A stretch of 64,000 bases of DNA from Triglochin maritima. Lineage: Eukaryota; Streptophyta; Magnoliopsida; Alismatales; Juncaginaceae. The stretch spans positions 16,150,501 through 16,214,500 of the forward strand of contig OY821770.1 of NCBI GenBank assembly GCA_963682175.1, read 5' to 3'. Below the pieces are notes generated by a model. That model saw only the letters and a program-made list of their open reading frames with translations, ran no database searches and had not been told where the DNA came from. Within the stretch, counting starts at the first letter, position 1, and each line of letters starts with the position of its first letter. This document shows, piece by piece, positions 54,504 through 63,836 of this stretch. A program made the translations under genes and the position numbers.

Positions 54504-56330
54504 TGAAGGGAATGTGTTCTAAAAATTTACTTTTAAATGTCAATTATTATGAATTGAATGAGAAATCATTTTGTTTCTTGTTTATGTTATTCGTCTTTTA
54601 GAAGTGTTAAGGAAGATGCTCTTGGTCCTTAACCGTAGAGCTCTAAAAATATTGGTTTGCATAAAACAAAAGATATTTGCAATCATTGTAATAAACATGG
54701 GACATTTATTACCGAGTTAAGATTGTCGTGATGGTCATAGATCATTGTAGCTCTACAAGTGAGTGACAACACGGGTACGCAAAAGAGGAAAATATTACTT
54801 TTGTATACTGAATAGACCTAATAAGTAAAATATTATAGAAATGTGTTTCTGTGTCATTAATATTTTACTGTGTCCTTGGTCCTTTGATATGAGACTTATA
54901 TCCGATCACTTAAGAAATACTTGATTAGGCTAGTGTCTTGAGCTATCGATAAGTGTAGTGTAAAGGCATTGGTTGGTTAAGTATGACTTTTGTTGGAGAA
55001 GATAATTAGTCAAAAGATTATCATTGCCCATCTTAATTGAGTAATGATATTAATGGGCCCCTTGATAAAGCAAAGTTATAATGTGCACAATGTGATTTGA
55101 GTTAAGTCACATATTTATAACTAGCTTAAAGAGATCAAGAAATGAATACTAATACAAAGATGACACAATACTACTTTGTATGTATTCTTAATATCATGAG
55201 GCAAGGGACGGACACAAGTGGTGCACTCCATCACTAATTGGATCGGGTTTTGGTTCGAGCTGAATTAAAACATCTAGCTAATTGGGAACTATAATGTGTA
55301 GCTAGATACCGCTTATAGTTTGTGATGTTAAGCTATTAATATCACTGCCAATTTAGCTTAGATCCTCCCATAGGTCACACCATAAAACTGGGAAACAAGA
55401 AGGTGAAGTTATGTTCATATGATGTATCGAGTTTCGTATACATGTGGTGAATCGATAAAATCATTATGTCATGAAAATGACATATTTAGAATCATGAATT
55501 TATATATGAGATGTAAATATATCATGGGGTGTGATTGTTTGATATTACATATGATGATATATTGCATAAGATATATAAATTAGCTATAACCCCAAAGATC
55601 GAACTTTGTTGGGAATTAATCCAAAATTCGATAAGACAAATTAATTAATTAAATTTGCTAAAACCCCAAATACGAATTTTGTTGGGAATTAAACCAAAAT
55701 TCGATAAAGGCAAATTAATTAAGGAATTATTGATCATGGTTTTGACTTGGTCAATTATTATTAAATTTGGATGTGGATTAATAAATTTAATATTGGGAAT
55801 TGGTCTTAAGAGAGAAAAACATGGAAGAATTGGTCAATGCATAGCCCGTGATGTGGAAATTAAAGGAGCCTATAAATAGGCCTAATTTCCTTCATTAAAA
55901 AAAATATATGCAAAATTCTCTCTCTCTCTAACCACCCCAATTAATCCATCCGAAATTCCTTAGTTAATTTGAGTTTTGGGAGAGTAAAATCTCAGGAAAG
56001 AAAAGGGGATTATTAACTAGATTCTAAACCCGTTTGGAGATTGATTGGCTAGCTCTTTTCTCTCCAACCTTGATTAGAGTTTGGTGAACACTCGGAGTTA
56101 ATCCACCGGGCGATTCGACCGGCAACGCGACTCCGGATCTTCAAGAGGTTTTAGAGAACCTCTAGGTATGATCCTCTTTGCAATTATTTGTTTGTTCTAA
56201 TGCATGTTAAATAATTAGGACAAACAAATGCACGTCTATATGAAAATCGAAGAAAATATGAATGTTTCGATCCTATATGTTTATAAAATTTCGAAAAATA
56301 TATACATATAATAGGGCATGAAATCCAACA
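54504..56330 (+). mobile_element. Solo LTR (family A, plus orientation, array-less) in Tekay
   Basis: TGAAGGGAATGTG to AAATCCAACA, 1827 bp, flanked by the perfect duplication GTGAC (54499-54503, 56331-56335). TATA box TATAAATA at 55871-55878. It is collinear with 44239-46290 except that the GGTCGACC array is absent. In its place are two tandem units of about 72 bp (55578-55650, 55651-55722), each with an AACCCCAAA and an AAAATTCGATAA. Confidence 0.93.
55578..55722 (+). repeat. Tandem duplication of about 72 bp in family A LTR
   Basis: Two imperfect copies, each with AACCCCAAA, TTTGTTGGGAATTAA and CCAAAATTCGATAA, occupy the position where the sister LTR 44239-46290 has a single related unit (about 45330-45385) followed by the GGTCGACC array. 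Confidence 0.65.
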
Positions 56331-56789
56331 GTGACCACGTGTTTCTGAAGATCTCCCCAGCTCGGGGAGTGATGAGGTTTGGGAAGAAGGGGAAGCTCAA
56401 TCCAAGGTATGTCGGACCGTTTGAGATCCTAGACCGAGTTGGAGAGGTTGCCTACCGGATTGCATTGCCTCCGCAGTTTTTGGGTCTTCACAACGTCTTC
56501 CATGTATCGATGCTGAGGAAGTACGTTGCAGATCCAGCTCACGTGATTGAGATTGCAGTACCAAAGATCCAGCAGGACTTGACGCACGAGGAGAGACCGG
56601 TCGAGATCGTGGATCGCATGGATCATCAGCTCAGGAGGAGGACCATTCTGATGGTGAAGGACCGGTGGCAGCATCACAATGAGCACGAGGCCACTTGGGA
56701 GATCGAGGAGGAAGTTCGGAAGCAGTACCCGGAGCTTTTCGGTGAGTTGTCTGCTGATTTCGGACGAAATCCTTTTAAGGTGGGTGGGT
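56331..56789 (+). pseudogene. Tekay integrase GPY/F module and chromodomain
   Basis: The host frame resumes: HVFLKISPARGVMRFGKKGK, LNPRYVGPFEILDRVGEVAY, LHNVFHVSMLRKYVADPAHV (GPY/F module). The chromodomain-like segment follows with EERPVEIVDRMDHQLRRRTI, VKDRWQHHNEHEATWEIEEE and RKQYPELF. This identifies the chromovirus clade; chromodomains are thought to guide integration to marked chromatin. No stop is met before the polypurine tract, and the frame runs on into the 3' LTR to 57097. Confidence 0.9.
56777..56789 (+). other. Tekay polypurine tract
   Basis: AAGGTGGGTGGGT lies directly before the 3' LTR start at 56790, the position and form usual for chromoviruses. Confidence 0.75.
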
Positions 56790-58559
56790 TGTTAGACCCT
56801 AACCTTGTTTTTGGGCTAATCCCGGGGTTAGTGGGGAATGGGAGAGAGAATAGTGATGGTGATGGGGGTAGGGGGCGGTATTGTTGGGGTGATGGTTTTG
56901 AGGAGAAAACCATCTCTTCAATTCCTTTCTTCTTCTTCTTCTTCACTCAACCATTTCTCTCACCCTTTCTTCTTCCTTGTCCGGCGTTCCAGAGGTGGAC
57001 GAGGCAACTCCGGCGTGTGCTAGTGAGCTCGAGGTCGCGGAGGTGCGAGTGTGAGGCGTGGGTCCGAAGGTTGCTGTCGAGCGTCGACGTCGAGTGAACT
57101 CCTGTGTGCTCCGCCTTCTCGTCGAGGTAGGTCGGCTTCTAGTTTGTTTTTGTTGTTCCCCACGTTGGTGGGAAGTTTGGATCGGTTGCGGGAGGTCGGA
57201 GACCTCGCCGGCGACGAGAAACGACGTAAAATCCTTGGCTGGCGCAAGGTTGTTGTCGACCAACGGTCGACCGGTGCCTTCGGGCGATCGACCGGTTTTA
57301 CCTTTTTGCCCGACTTTAACCAACGATGGTCGAACGATGCCATTGTTGGTGAGTTGGAGGCTTGTTGTTGGATTTCGGTCGACCGTTCCTTGTTTTGGGG
57401 TCGACTGGAACTTAAGTGTACTTGACGAATCTGCATGTTGTTCGACCAATTTATATATCTTGTTCGACCGTTATATGACGTAGAATATTAGGATGACCCT
57501 GGTAGTTTTCGGTCGACCGGAACCCCTGCGTCGGTCGACCGAATAGTCTTGTTGATTTTGACCTCGTGTTCGGTCGACCGGTTTTAGACTTCGGTTCGAC
57601 CGTTTGGACTTAAGTGTCGCGCAGAATAGTTCGACCATTGTAGACTTTCGGTCGACCGAACCTATTGGGGACGGTCGACCGGTTAGGCTTTTTCAGTCGA
57701 CCGTTTGTGTGCAGAACTGAATTCATGGTCCTCGTGTTGTGTCAACTCTATCCACGAAAACCCGTGTCCTCGCTTAGAGCGTGAGCCGGGAGGTGACGGC
57801 AGGTACGTGCTCGTACCTCCCAGGGACCGCCGTGTGGAAGAGTGTGGACACTTGGTTCGCGCCACCTCCGTATTGGACGTGGTGTGACGTGTTGTTGCCT
57901 TACTCTATGATGAGTAGCAGACCTGAGGGATGACGCATGGCTCGTGGAGCATGATGACCCTGCAGACTACGGTCTGGACCCGTTCAATGTCGTGCCAGAC
58001 GTATGTCGTGCCGGACGCATCGCCTGCTGTCCGTAAGACCGTATGTGCCTACGGTAGGTTTCCGAGGGAGACTCGTTGTTGTTGCTGGACGGATGTCCTT
58101 GTGGACCCTGTTGAGGGTCGTTGCTGTTGGACTGAGGTCTTGTTTACCCTTGGAGGGATTTGATGCATTGCAGATGTGATATGACATGTCACTAGTATGA
58201 TAGGTTCATTTACCGTACTATTGCATGCATATAGGTGAGCTTGGCATACGGGGTTTCCTAATGGGAAACTCAGGCATCGTTGTTTGATTCATGTTTCAGG
58301 ACCGCAGTAGGTTCTGTCGGGTGGTGACAGCGGGCACACACATTTTGGGGTCAGGATCCTCATCGGACTCTTCGAGGTCGTCGTGATTGTTTAACTGTCT
58401 TTTCATTGTATTGTTGTAATCATGTCTTTTGACAAACTCTGTTGTATTATTGATGCACCGACTGTTGATTTATATGAGTAACATTCCGGTTGATGATTTT
58501 ATCTGAGTAATCTCTTGATTGTTTAAATTTTTAAATTTCCGTTGTTTCGGGATGTTACG
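56790..58559 (+). repeat. Tekay 3' LTR
   Basis: TGTTAGACCC to GATGTTAC(G), 1770 bp. It is collinear with 31486-33623 but lacks about 330 bp matching 32760-33085. Since that segment is also present in the separate LTR 9194-14826, the 3' LTR has lost it. The final A of TTACA appears changed to G. It carries the GGTCGACC array at 57262-57690. Confidence 0.9.
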
Positions 58560-58564
58560 TATAC

Positions 58565-59046
58565 AAACAAGATTGACAAACAAAAACAAAATCAAGACAA
58601 AAGTAGTAAACCATAATTACTAATTAAGCATGTGCTATGCATAAACCGCGAGACACACAATAAACATGGTTTAGTTGTCTTGTCTTTTCCACTTAATTTA
58701 AATGTCTTGAGTTTGTTTAAGAGCGTGAACTTTAGTTGTAACTCACACACTTTCAAAAAAAGTCGATACTTTGATTTGATTCAAGTTTTTAAAACAATTT
58801 CTTTGTATATGATTAGGAAAGGATTATAATTGTGTTTTTCCATGTGAAAATGCGATTGATGAGTTGCCTTATTCTCGAAAGGAGCCAGAAAAGTCCTGCA
58901 GCAAGCGCATGTTTATGTATTTGCAACCACCTAAAATATTCACATTCATGATCTTCGACCAAAACACTAAAATGGAGAAGAAATAACCAGGTCTTATCAA
59001 ATAGTTATGATCTTTTTCTTTTCTTTTCTTTCCCTTAATTCACTCG
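58565..59046. other. Interval without recognisable gene
   Basis: AT-rich flank between the Tekay 3' LTR and the inverted-repeat element. No gene features. Confidence 0.5.
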
Positions 59047-59055
59047 TTCTTGCGC

Positions 59056-59101
59056 CGTAATTTTTTCAATTAATAATCTTTTAATAAAAAATTCGAAAAG
59101 T
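59056..59101 (+). repeat. Left terminal inverted repeat
   Basis: It pairs with 61021-61066. Core CAATTAATAATCTTTTAATA on the left matches the complement of TATTAAAAGATTATTAATTA on the right, with only a few mismatches. Confidence 0.82.
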
Positions 59102-59903
59102 AAGAAGAAGAAAAATTTGAAAAATACACCGATCGCGGTTTGGACCCGAGATCCGTGCCCACGGATCGCAGGTCCGATCCGCGATCCGTGAAGTTTGTTT
59201 TTAAAAAAAAATACTTAAATTCAGATTAAGAGTGTTAATCACAACTAGTTTTTATTATCTTCTCAGGGTTCGCACGACACTTCTCTTCTAGTTTTTCTTC
59301 CATTCGGGACTCGCACAACACTTATTTCCCCGTTTATCTTGGACCCAGGTAACTTTTACACAAATTTTTCACTTAAGAATATTTTTAAATTAAGATTTAA
59401 TTTCTTTGTTAAATTAAAATTATTTGGAATTGTTTTGTTATTTTCTATTATATTTAATTTTAAATATTAGTTGTATTTATGTATCTGTTTATAATTAAAT
59501 TAAATGTATATACATTTAAAATTTGTATAACGTACATTTACGAAATTTATTATATAATATAAATATTTGGAATAATTTATTATTTTCTGTTAAATTAAAA
59601 TTTAAATATTAGTTGTATTTATGTGTTAAATTGTTATAGCTTTCATTATTTCTATAACATGCAATTTGTCATGAAATGTACGAGTAAATTGTTTTTTAAT
59701 TATTATAATTAATTCTGTTTTTATTTTCATGAACAGTTGTTTTGTCAAAATAAGTCATTTAAGTAGAAGTCGCTCTGTACAAAACGAACGTGAGTATAAT
59801 GATGCAGTGGATAGAGAGTCTATTTCCCCACTTCTCGGAATACCAAATTGCATGTTCAGAGTCAATGATATTTGCACAAATGTAAGTACAAAAAAATCAT
59901 ATT

Positions 59904-60683
59904 GTGTTAATTTTCAAAGAGTCCGGATTTAGCATCAGTTTGCAATGGTTGCGGGTAAATTACGGGAATATGTCGGATTTTCCCACAGATGAAGAAGTGA
60001 CACAATATACACGGGTTTTCATTTTAGATTTTTTTGGATCCATGGTTTTCCCTGATAGCTCTGGGACAGGTGTTCCAGTTATGTATTTGAGGGTTTTGCA
60101 GGTGTTGGATAAGCCGATAGTATACAATTGGGGTGCGGTCGTGCTTTCATGTTTATATCGCAACTTGTCTATTTCATGTCAAACTGGTAAGAAGAACATT
60201 GGTGGTGCATTATTACTTCTTCAACACTGGTCTTGGACTCGGTTTCCCGTAGCCCGGCCGAGACACGTGGGTCATGCTGAGTGTTTAGGTGGAGAAGACC
60301 TAGAATCGCGACCTCCATTTGCTATTAAGTGGCAATACCCACATACTTATGAGGTTAGTGTCGCACATAATTGTCTTACACATTACAGAAATGAATTTGA
60401 ATGTATGTTGGATGAGCATGTAAACCGGCAGCCGTATTATGAAAATATGATGTTGCTTCATGGCCGGGTATTTATTACTGATGCTGCATATTGGCTTGCG
60501 AGAGTGCCTTTGATTCATTTCTGGATGATTTCATGGCATTATCCAGAAAGAACTATGAGACAATTTGGATTTTATCAGACGGCGCAACCGCCAGAACTCA
60601 TCCGTGGACAGAACTCAAAAGACTTGATATCATCAGGAAAAACACATGGATCAGAAAAATTGATATCATCAGGCACAATTTGA
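59904..60683 (+). CDS. Plant mobile domain (PMD/MAIL-like) protein, transposon-borne
   Basis: From about residue 14 the ORF reads like the C-terminal two-thirds of a plant mobile domain (PMD, as in MAIN/MAIL1 proteins): LQWLRVNYGNMSDFPTDEEV, YTRVFILDFFGSMVFPDSSG, GAVVLSCLYRNLS, GGALLLLQHWSWTRFPVARP, HNCLTHYRNEFECMLDEHV and VPLIHFWMISWHYPERTMRQ, then FGFYQ. PMD proteins act in the nucleus in genome stability and silencing, and related domains occur inside transposons. An upstream ORF (59729-59932) ending before GTAAGT at 59882 may be an earlier exon, but the phases I tried do not join, so the start is unresolved. The last 25 or so residues come from a repeated segment (60631-60706, 60779-60856). 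Confidence 0.6.
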   Translation: MLIFKESGFSISLQWLRVNYGNMSDFPTDEEVTQYTRVFILDFFGSMVFPDSSGTGVPVMYLRVLQVLDKPIVYNWGAVVLSCLYRNLSISCQTGKKNIGGALLLLQHWSWTRFPVARPRHVGHAECLGGEDLESRPPFAIKWQYPHTYEVSVAHNCLTHYRNEFECMLDEHVNRQPYYENMMLLHGRVFITDAAYWLARVPLIHFWMISWHYPERTMRQFGFYQTAQPPELIRGQNSKDLISSGKTHGSEKLISSGTI

Positions 60684-60856
60684 AGACTGTGAAAAGAGTA
60701 GAATTTCAAGATTTGATAATATTACCAATTATTAATAACTATAAATACAAGAATGAAAAAAATAATTACCTCAAATATCACCAGGAAAGACACACGGATC
60801 AGAAAAATTGATATTACCAGGTACAATTTCAAAACTGTGTGGAGAGTAGAAGTGGA
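60631..60856 (+). repeat. Direct repeat pair, period about 148 bp, in PMD element
   Basis: Copies at about 60631-60706 and 60779-60856 share CAGGAAA(A/G)ACACA, GGATCAGAAAAATTGATAT and AGAGTAGAA. The first overlaps the 3' end of the PMD ORF. Confidence 0.65.
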
Positions 60857-61020
60857 AATGCGTGAGGAATTGAAAAAATAATTGGATTGAAAAAAAAATG
60901 AGCGGATGTGTATTTATAGGAGCTCGCGCCCACGGATCGCGGGTGCGAATCGCGATCCGTGGTGACGGATCGCGGGTACGAACCGCGATCGATGCATTTT
61001 TCAAAACAAAAAAATTCTTA

Positions 61021-61066
61021 GTTTTCGAAATTTTTATTAAAAGATTATTAATTAAAAAAATTACGG
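61021..61066 (-). repeat. Right terminal inverted repeat
   Basis: The complement of 59056-59101. It is followed by the direct duplication TTCTTGCGC. Confidence 0.82.
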
Positions 61067-61075
61067 TTCTTGCGC

Positions 61076-63116
61076 ACATTTTGCGTGTACTACGTTCAAA
61101 ACACTCAACGAAGAATAATGGTTAAGAATAAATAGAAAAATTGGTAGCACTTTAGGATAAGGGAATGACAAAGAATTGGGTACATAAGAGGCAAGTTCCA
61201 CGACAAAATTGTTTTGTTTGGGAATGAGCACATGCTACTTACTTTTGTTAAACACTTACGTAAATTAATTATTCACTATCCAAGAGCGGACCCTTCGTTT
61301 GGTTAGTCAAGTTCTTTCAATACACTTTTGATTTTAATATAATTGAAACTTCAAACCGTACATTTACATCGATGGTGCTAGTTATTTATGTACTTCGAAT
61401 ATCATAAAATTTGATAGTCATTTCACGTAAGATCAAAACAAATATAGTATATTTGTTTTTATTTAAGTCTTAATCATATTTCAAAATGTATCTCAAATAT
61501 TATATAGTTTTAGGATGCAGGGATAACTCACACCGTAGATCAAAACGTATTGTTTAGATTTTCAGTTATATTATTGAAAGAACTTAACCTTCAAATGAAT
61601 GGAAGGAATTCAAGTCCGTCTAAAAGAAAATTCAAACTTGACTACTCCATCGATGTATGTTCCCACCGAGAATGTGGTGGACAAACCCAAAATTAGGCCT
61701 CAAGGGGGAAAATCTACATTTTACGAAAGAAATTTCCATTTTCCATCTTCCGTGTCATTAGGAATATGCAAATACAATCTCGAACTTGAGTACTCCATCC
61801 ATGTATATATCCACGGGGAATGGGAGACAAACCCAAGATTAGGTCTCGAGAAAAGAATTATACATTTCAGAAGAAAAAAACTACATTTTCTATAATTTGT
61901 GTCAATAAGAACCGACCTCAAAGGAAGAAATCTACATTTTAAAAGAAATCTACATCATCCTTCATGTCATTAGGAATGTCTCGGTGTATGTATGCACAAT
62001 TTTTGGCATTGCAAGAACAAATAAAAATATATATAAACGTTAACTAACATTACAGAAGTCCTAGAAACTACCTAAAAATAAAACATAAGTCAACACACAG
62101 ATATCATTTGGGTGATGTTGCGTCTCGCATTATTGCTTTGGCGTATCATTCACACACTACCAAACAATTGAAATGTCTTTCAATTAGAAAATCAACGTAT
62201 TTATCAATTACAACCCATTGAAAGTCATGACTCGCATGAAAAAGTTTGAGGAGTCACTTACACCCAGCTTCTGGCAAAATGCTAGAATTTAATAAATTAA
62301 AAAAGACAAAAGTTATGCATTAATATTCCGACTAATATAATACCAAAAACTGAAAAGATATCATCTTTTTACCCATGTCATTTTAAATGTCAACCTAATC
62401 ACATCAGCAATCTTATACTTCCACATCATTTATTTTTCTTTCGTTTTTAATTTCTCACATTTCCAATTAATTATATCACATATTTTAAGAAAATTAATTA
62501 CGAAAATATTATTTCTAATTAAATTTATCACATTTATCAACATTATTAAAGTAATTAGAACAATCTTTTTTTTGTTTTTTAAAATCATTTTAAATCTGTT
62601 CTTTAATATATTTTTCAAAAATATGATTTTTATTTTTTTGTATTTTTTTAAAAAAATTATTTTATCCATGATCGACATTCAAATGATATATTAGAGAGAG
62701 TTGAAAAGTTAGATTATTTTTTCCAAAAAAAATCAAATCTCTTACGACGCAACGTGTTTACTTGCCAATGTCAAAAATTAACAGCATATTTTTGAGATTT
62801 CAGATGACTTACGGTTAATAAATCATGGTTGCAAGTATTAGTGTCGTTATTATTACATTGTAAATGCAATACGACGGGAGGCTCGGGTTTTCGAAAGTGA
62901 ACGAAGTTAATTAAAAGTTAAGAATTTACCAACTGGACAATCCGTAATTGACGTAACAAAAGTTTTCTAGATCCGTCCCAATTGACTGACCCAATGGATT
63001 ATTTGGTGCACCAAATGAAGAATTTCCGGGAACCCCATTAATTCCACCCAATGGGTCCACTTTATCTTTTTCTTGCTTACATCACCACTTACACCACTAA
63101 TACATACACAAATTCA
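61076..63116. other. Upstream intergenic interval of the transporter gene
   Basis: AT-rich, non-coding. It contains the tandem repeat at 61615-61985 and A/T-rich foldback sequence at 62530-62670. The ORFs on either strand are short and without motifs. Confidence 0.5.
61615..61985. repeat. Tandem repeat, about 148-bp unit, 2.4 copies
   Basis: AACTTGA(C/G)TACTCCATC recurs at 61635 and 61783, and GTGTCATTAGGAAT(A/G)TG-type sequence at 61752 and about 61965, with the partial unit GTGTCAATAAGAACC at 61900. Repeats share ATCTACATTTTA. Not found elsewhere in the window. Confidence 0.6.
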
Positions 63117-63117
63117 T

Positions 63118-63126
63118 CTATAAAAG
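63118..63126 (+). promoter_or_regulatory. TATA box of transporter gene
   Basis: CTATAAAAG lies 103 bp upstream of the ATG at 63229, so the transcript start should be near 63150. The leader contains a (GAAG)n run at about 63193-63212. Confidence 0.65.
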
Positions 63127-63228
63127 AAACCTCAAAACACCACCAACACACCCCAATCTTAACATATATAGGAAACAACATAAGCAAGCAAGAAAGGAAG
63201 GAAGGAAGGAAGTTCTCTTTGTCGATAT

Positions 63229-63581
63229 ATGGATGCAAAGGAGATCTACTCAACTCCGGCGACCCCCGAGGTGTCGGTACCGCCAATTTTCGCCCCACCC
63301 TCACAATTCCAATACTCCAATACGACGAATGACACGACACGAACACCACCACAGCTCTCCATGTCGATGGAGAGGACAAGCCCAATGGTGAAGGTGATCG
63401 TGACCATGCAAGAGTACTTGGACAACGTTGGTCGTCTCGCGCCGCTCGACCCAATGGACGACTGGCTTCCGATAACCGAGTCAAGGAAAGGGAGTGCGCT
63501 TTTGGCCGCATTCCACACCTTGTGCTCGGGGATTGGAGTCCAGGCTCTCTTGCTTCCCGTCGCCTTTCGGTCCCTCGGATG
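63229..63581 (+). CDS. Amino-acid transporter (LHT8/AATL1-like), exon 1, gene continues beyond window
   Basis: The start ATG at 63229 gives MDAKEIYSTPATPEVSVPP, a Pro/Ser/Thr-rich cytosolic N-terminus. Then come VIVTMQEYLDNVGRLAPLDP and DDWLPITESRKGSALLAAFH, followed by TLCSGIGVQALLLPVAF, the first membrane helix with the GIGVQALLLP motif of plant amino acid/auxin permeases. This closely recalls Arabidopsis lysine histidine transporter-like 8 (At1g47670), also with a long N-terminus before DAWLPITESR. Role: proton-coupled amino-acid import at the plasma membrane (family knowledge). The exon ends in phase 2 within the Trp codon; donor GTCAGT at 63582. Confidence 0.88.
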
Positions 63582-63702
63582 GTCAGTCTTAATTACTCTT
63601 ACCAATAATAATATGTCATGTTTTCGACAAATATATATCACTTGTGTGATGTTATATAATTTGGATCATATATTTGAACTTCAAAAATATGTTTCATTGC
63701 AG
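63582..63702 (+). other. Intron 1 of transporter gene
   Basis: 121 bp, donor GTCAGT and acceptor TTGCAG. Removing it joins TG+G to rebuild the Trp of the conserved LGW motif and keeps the frame. Reading through it gives a spurious 203-codon ORF. Confidence 0.88.
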
Positions 63703-63836
63703 GATTTGGGGGATTGTTTGTATGGTGGTGGTATTTGTATGGCAGCTTTACACGCTTTGGATGCTTACGAGGTTGCACGAATCGCAGAGCGGAAAACGTT
63801 ACAGCAGATACCTTCAACTCTGCAACATTGCTTTTG
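63703..63836 (+). CDS. Amino-acid transporter (LHT8/AATL1-like), exon 2
   Basis: Continues the protein with IWGIVCMVVVFVWQLYTLWM (second membrane helix), then LTRLHESQSGKRYSRYLQLC and NIAFG. The WQLYTLW, LHES and RY(S)RYL words match the LHT8-like group. It ends at the donor GTAAGT (63837), with one base of the next codon used. The rest of the protein (usually about 500 residues in total) lies past 64000. Confidence 0.88.

Larger units (their letters stand above)
31486..58559 (+). mobile_element. Tekay-like chromovirus (Gypsy) with four nested insertions
   Basis: LTRs starting TGTTAGACCC at 31486 and 56790 enclose gag, protease, RT, RNase H, integrase and chromodomain, in Gypsy order. The flanks CATAC (31481-31485) and TATAC (58560-58564) are a one-mismatch duplication. 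Four insertions each have perfect duplications: 34525-41926 (CGTGT), 44239-46290 (GGTTG), 47139-54427 (ATTGG) and 54504-56330 (GTGAC). Removing them leaves about 8.5 kb, and their lengths plus duplications restore one consistent frame from RNase H to chromodomain. Many stops make it non-functional. Confidence 0.93.
59056..61066 (+). mobile_element. Inverted-repeat DNA transposon (MULE-like) carrying a plant mobile domain gene
   Basis: Terminal inverted repeats of about 45 bp at 59056-59101 (CGTAATTTTTTCAATTAATA onward) and 61021-61066 (ending TAATTAAAAAAATTACGG). The 9-bp direct duplication TTCTTGCGC flanks the element at 59047-59055 and 61067-61075. If the repeats begin CCGTAATT the duplication would be 8 bp. 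A 9-bp duplication with long AT-rich inverted repeats is typical of Mutator-like elements. There is no transposase. Subterminal dyads of CACGGATCGC/GCGATCCGTG lie at 59125-59190 and 60920-60990. Confidence 0.8.

Noticed and set aside
56790..57097. Extension of the chromodomain ORF into the 3' LTR
   Set aside because: Read-through of a lost stop; the tail is LTR sequence with a poly-Phe run.
63246..63641. Minus-strand ORFs opposite the transporter exon
   Set aside because: Shadows; plus strand has conserved transporter motifs and correct splice sites.
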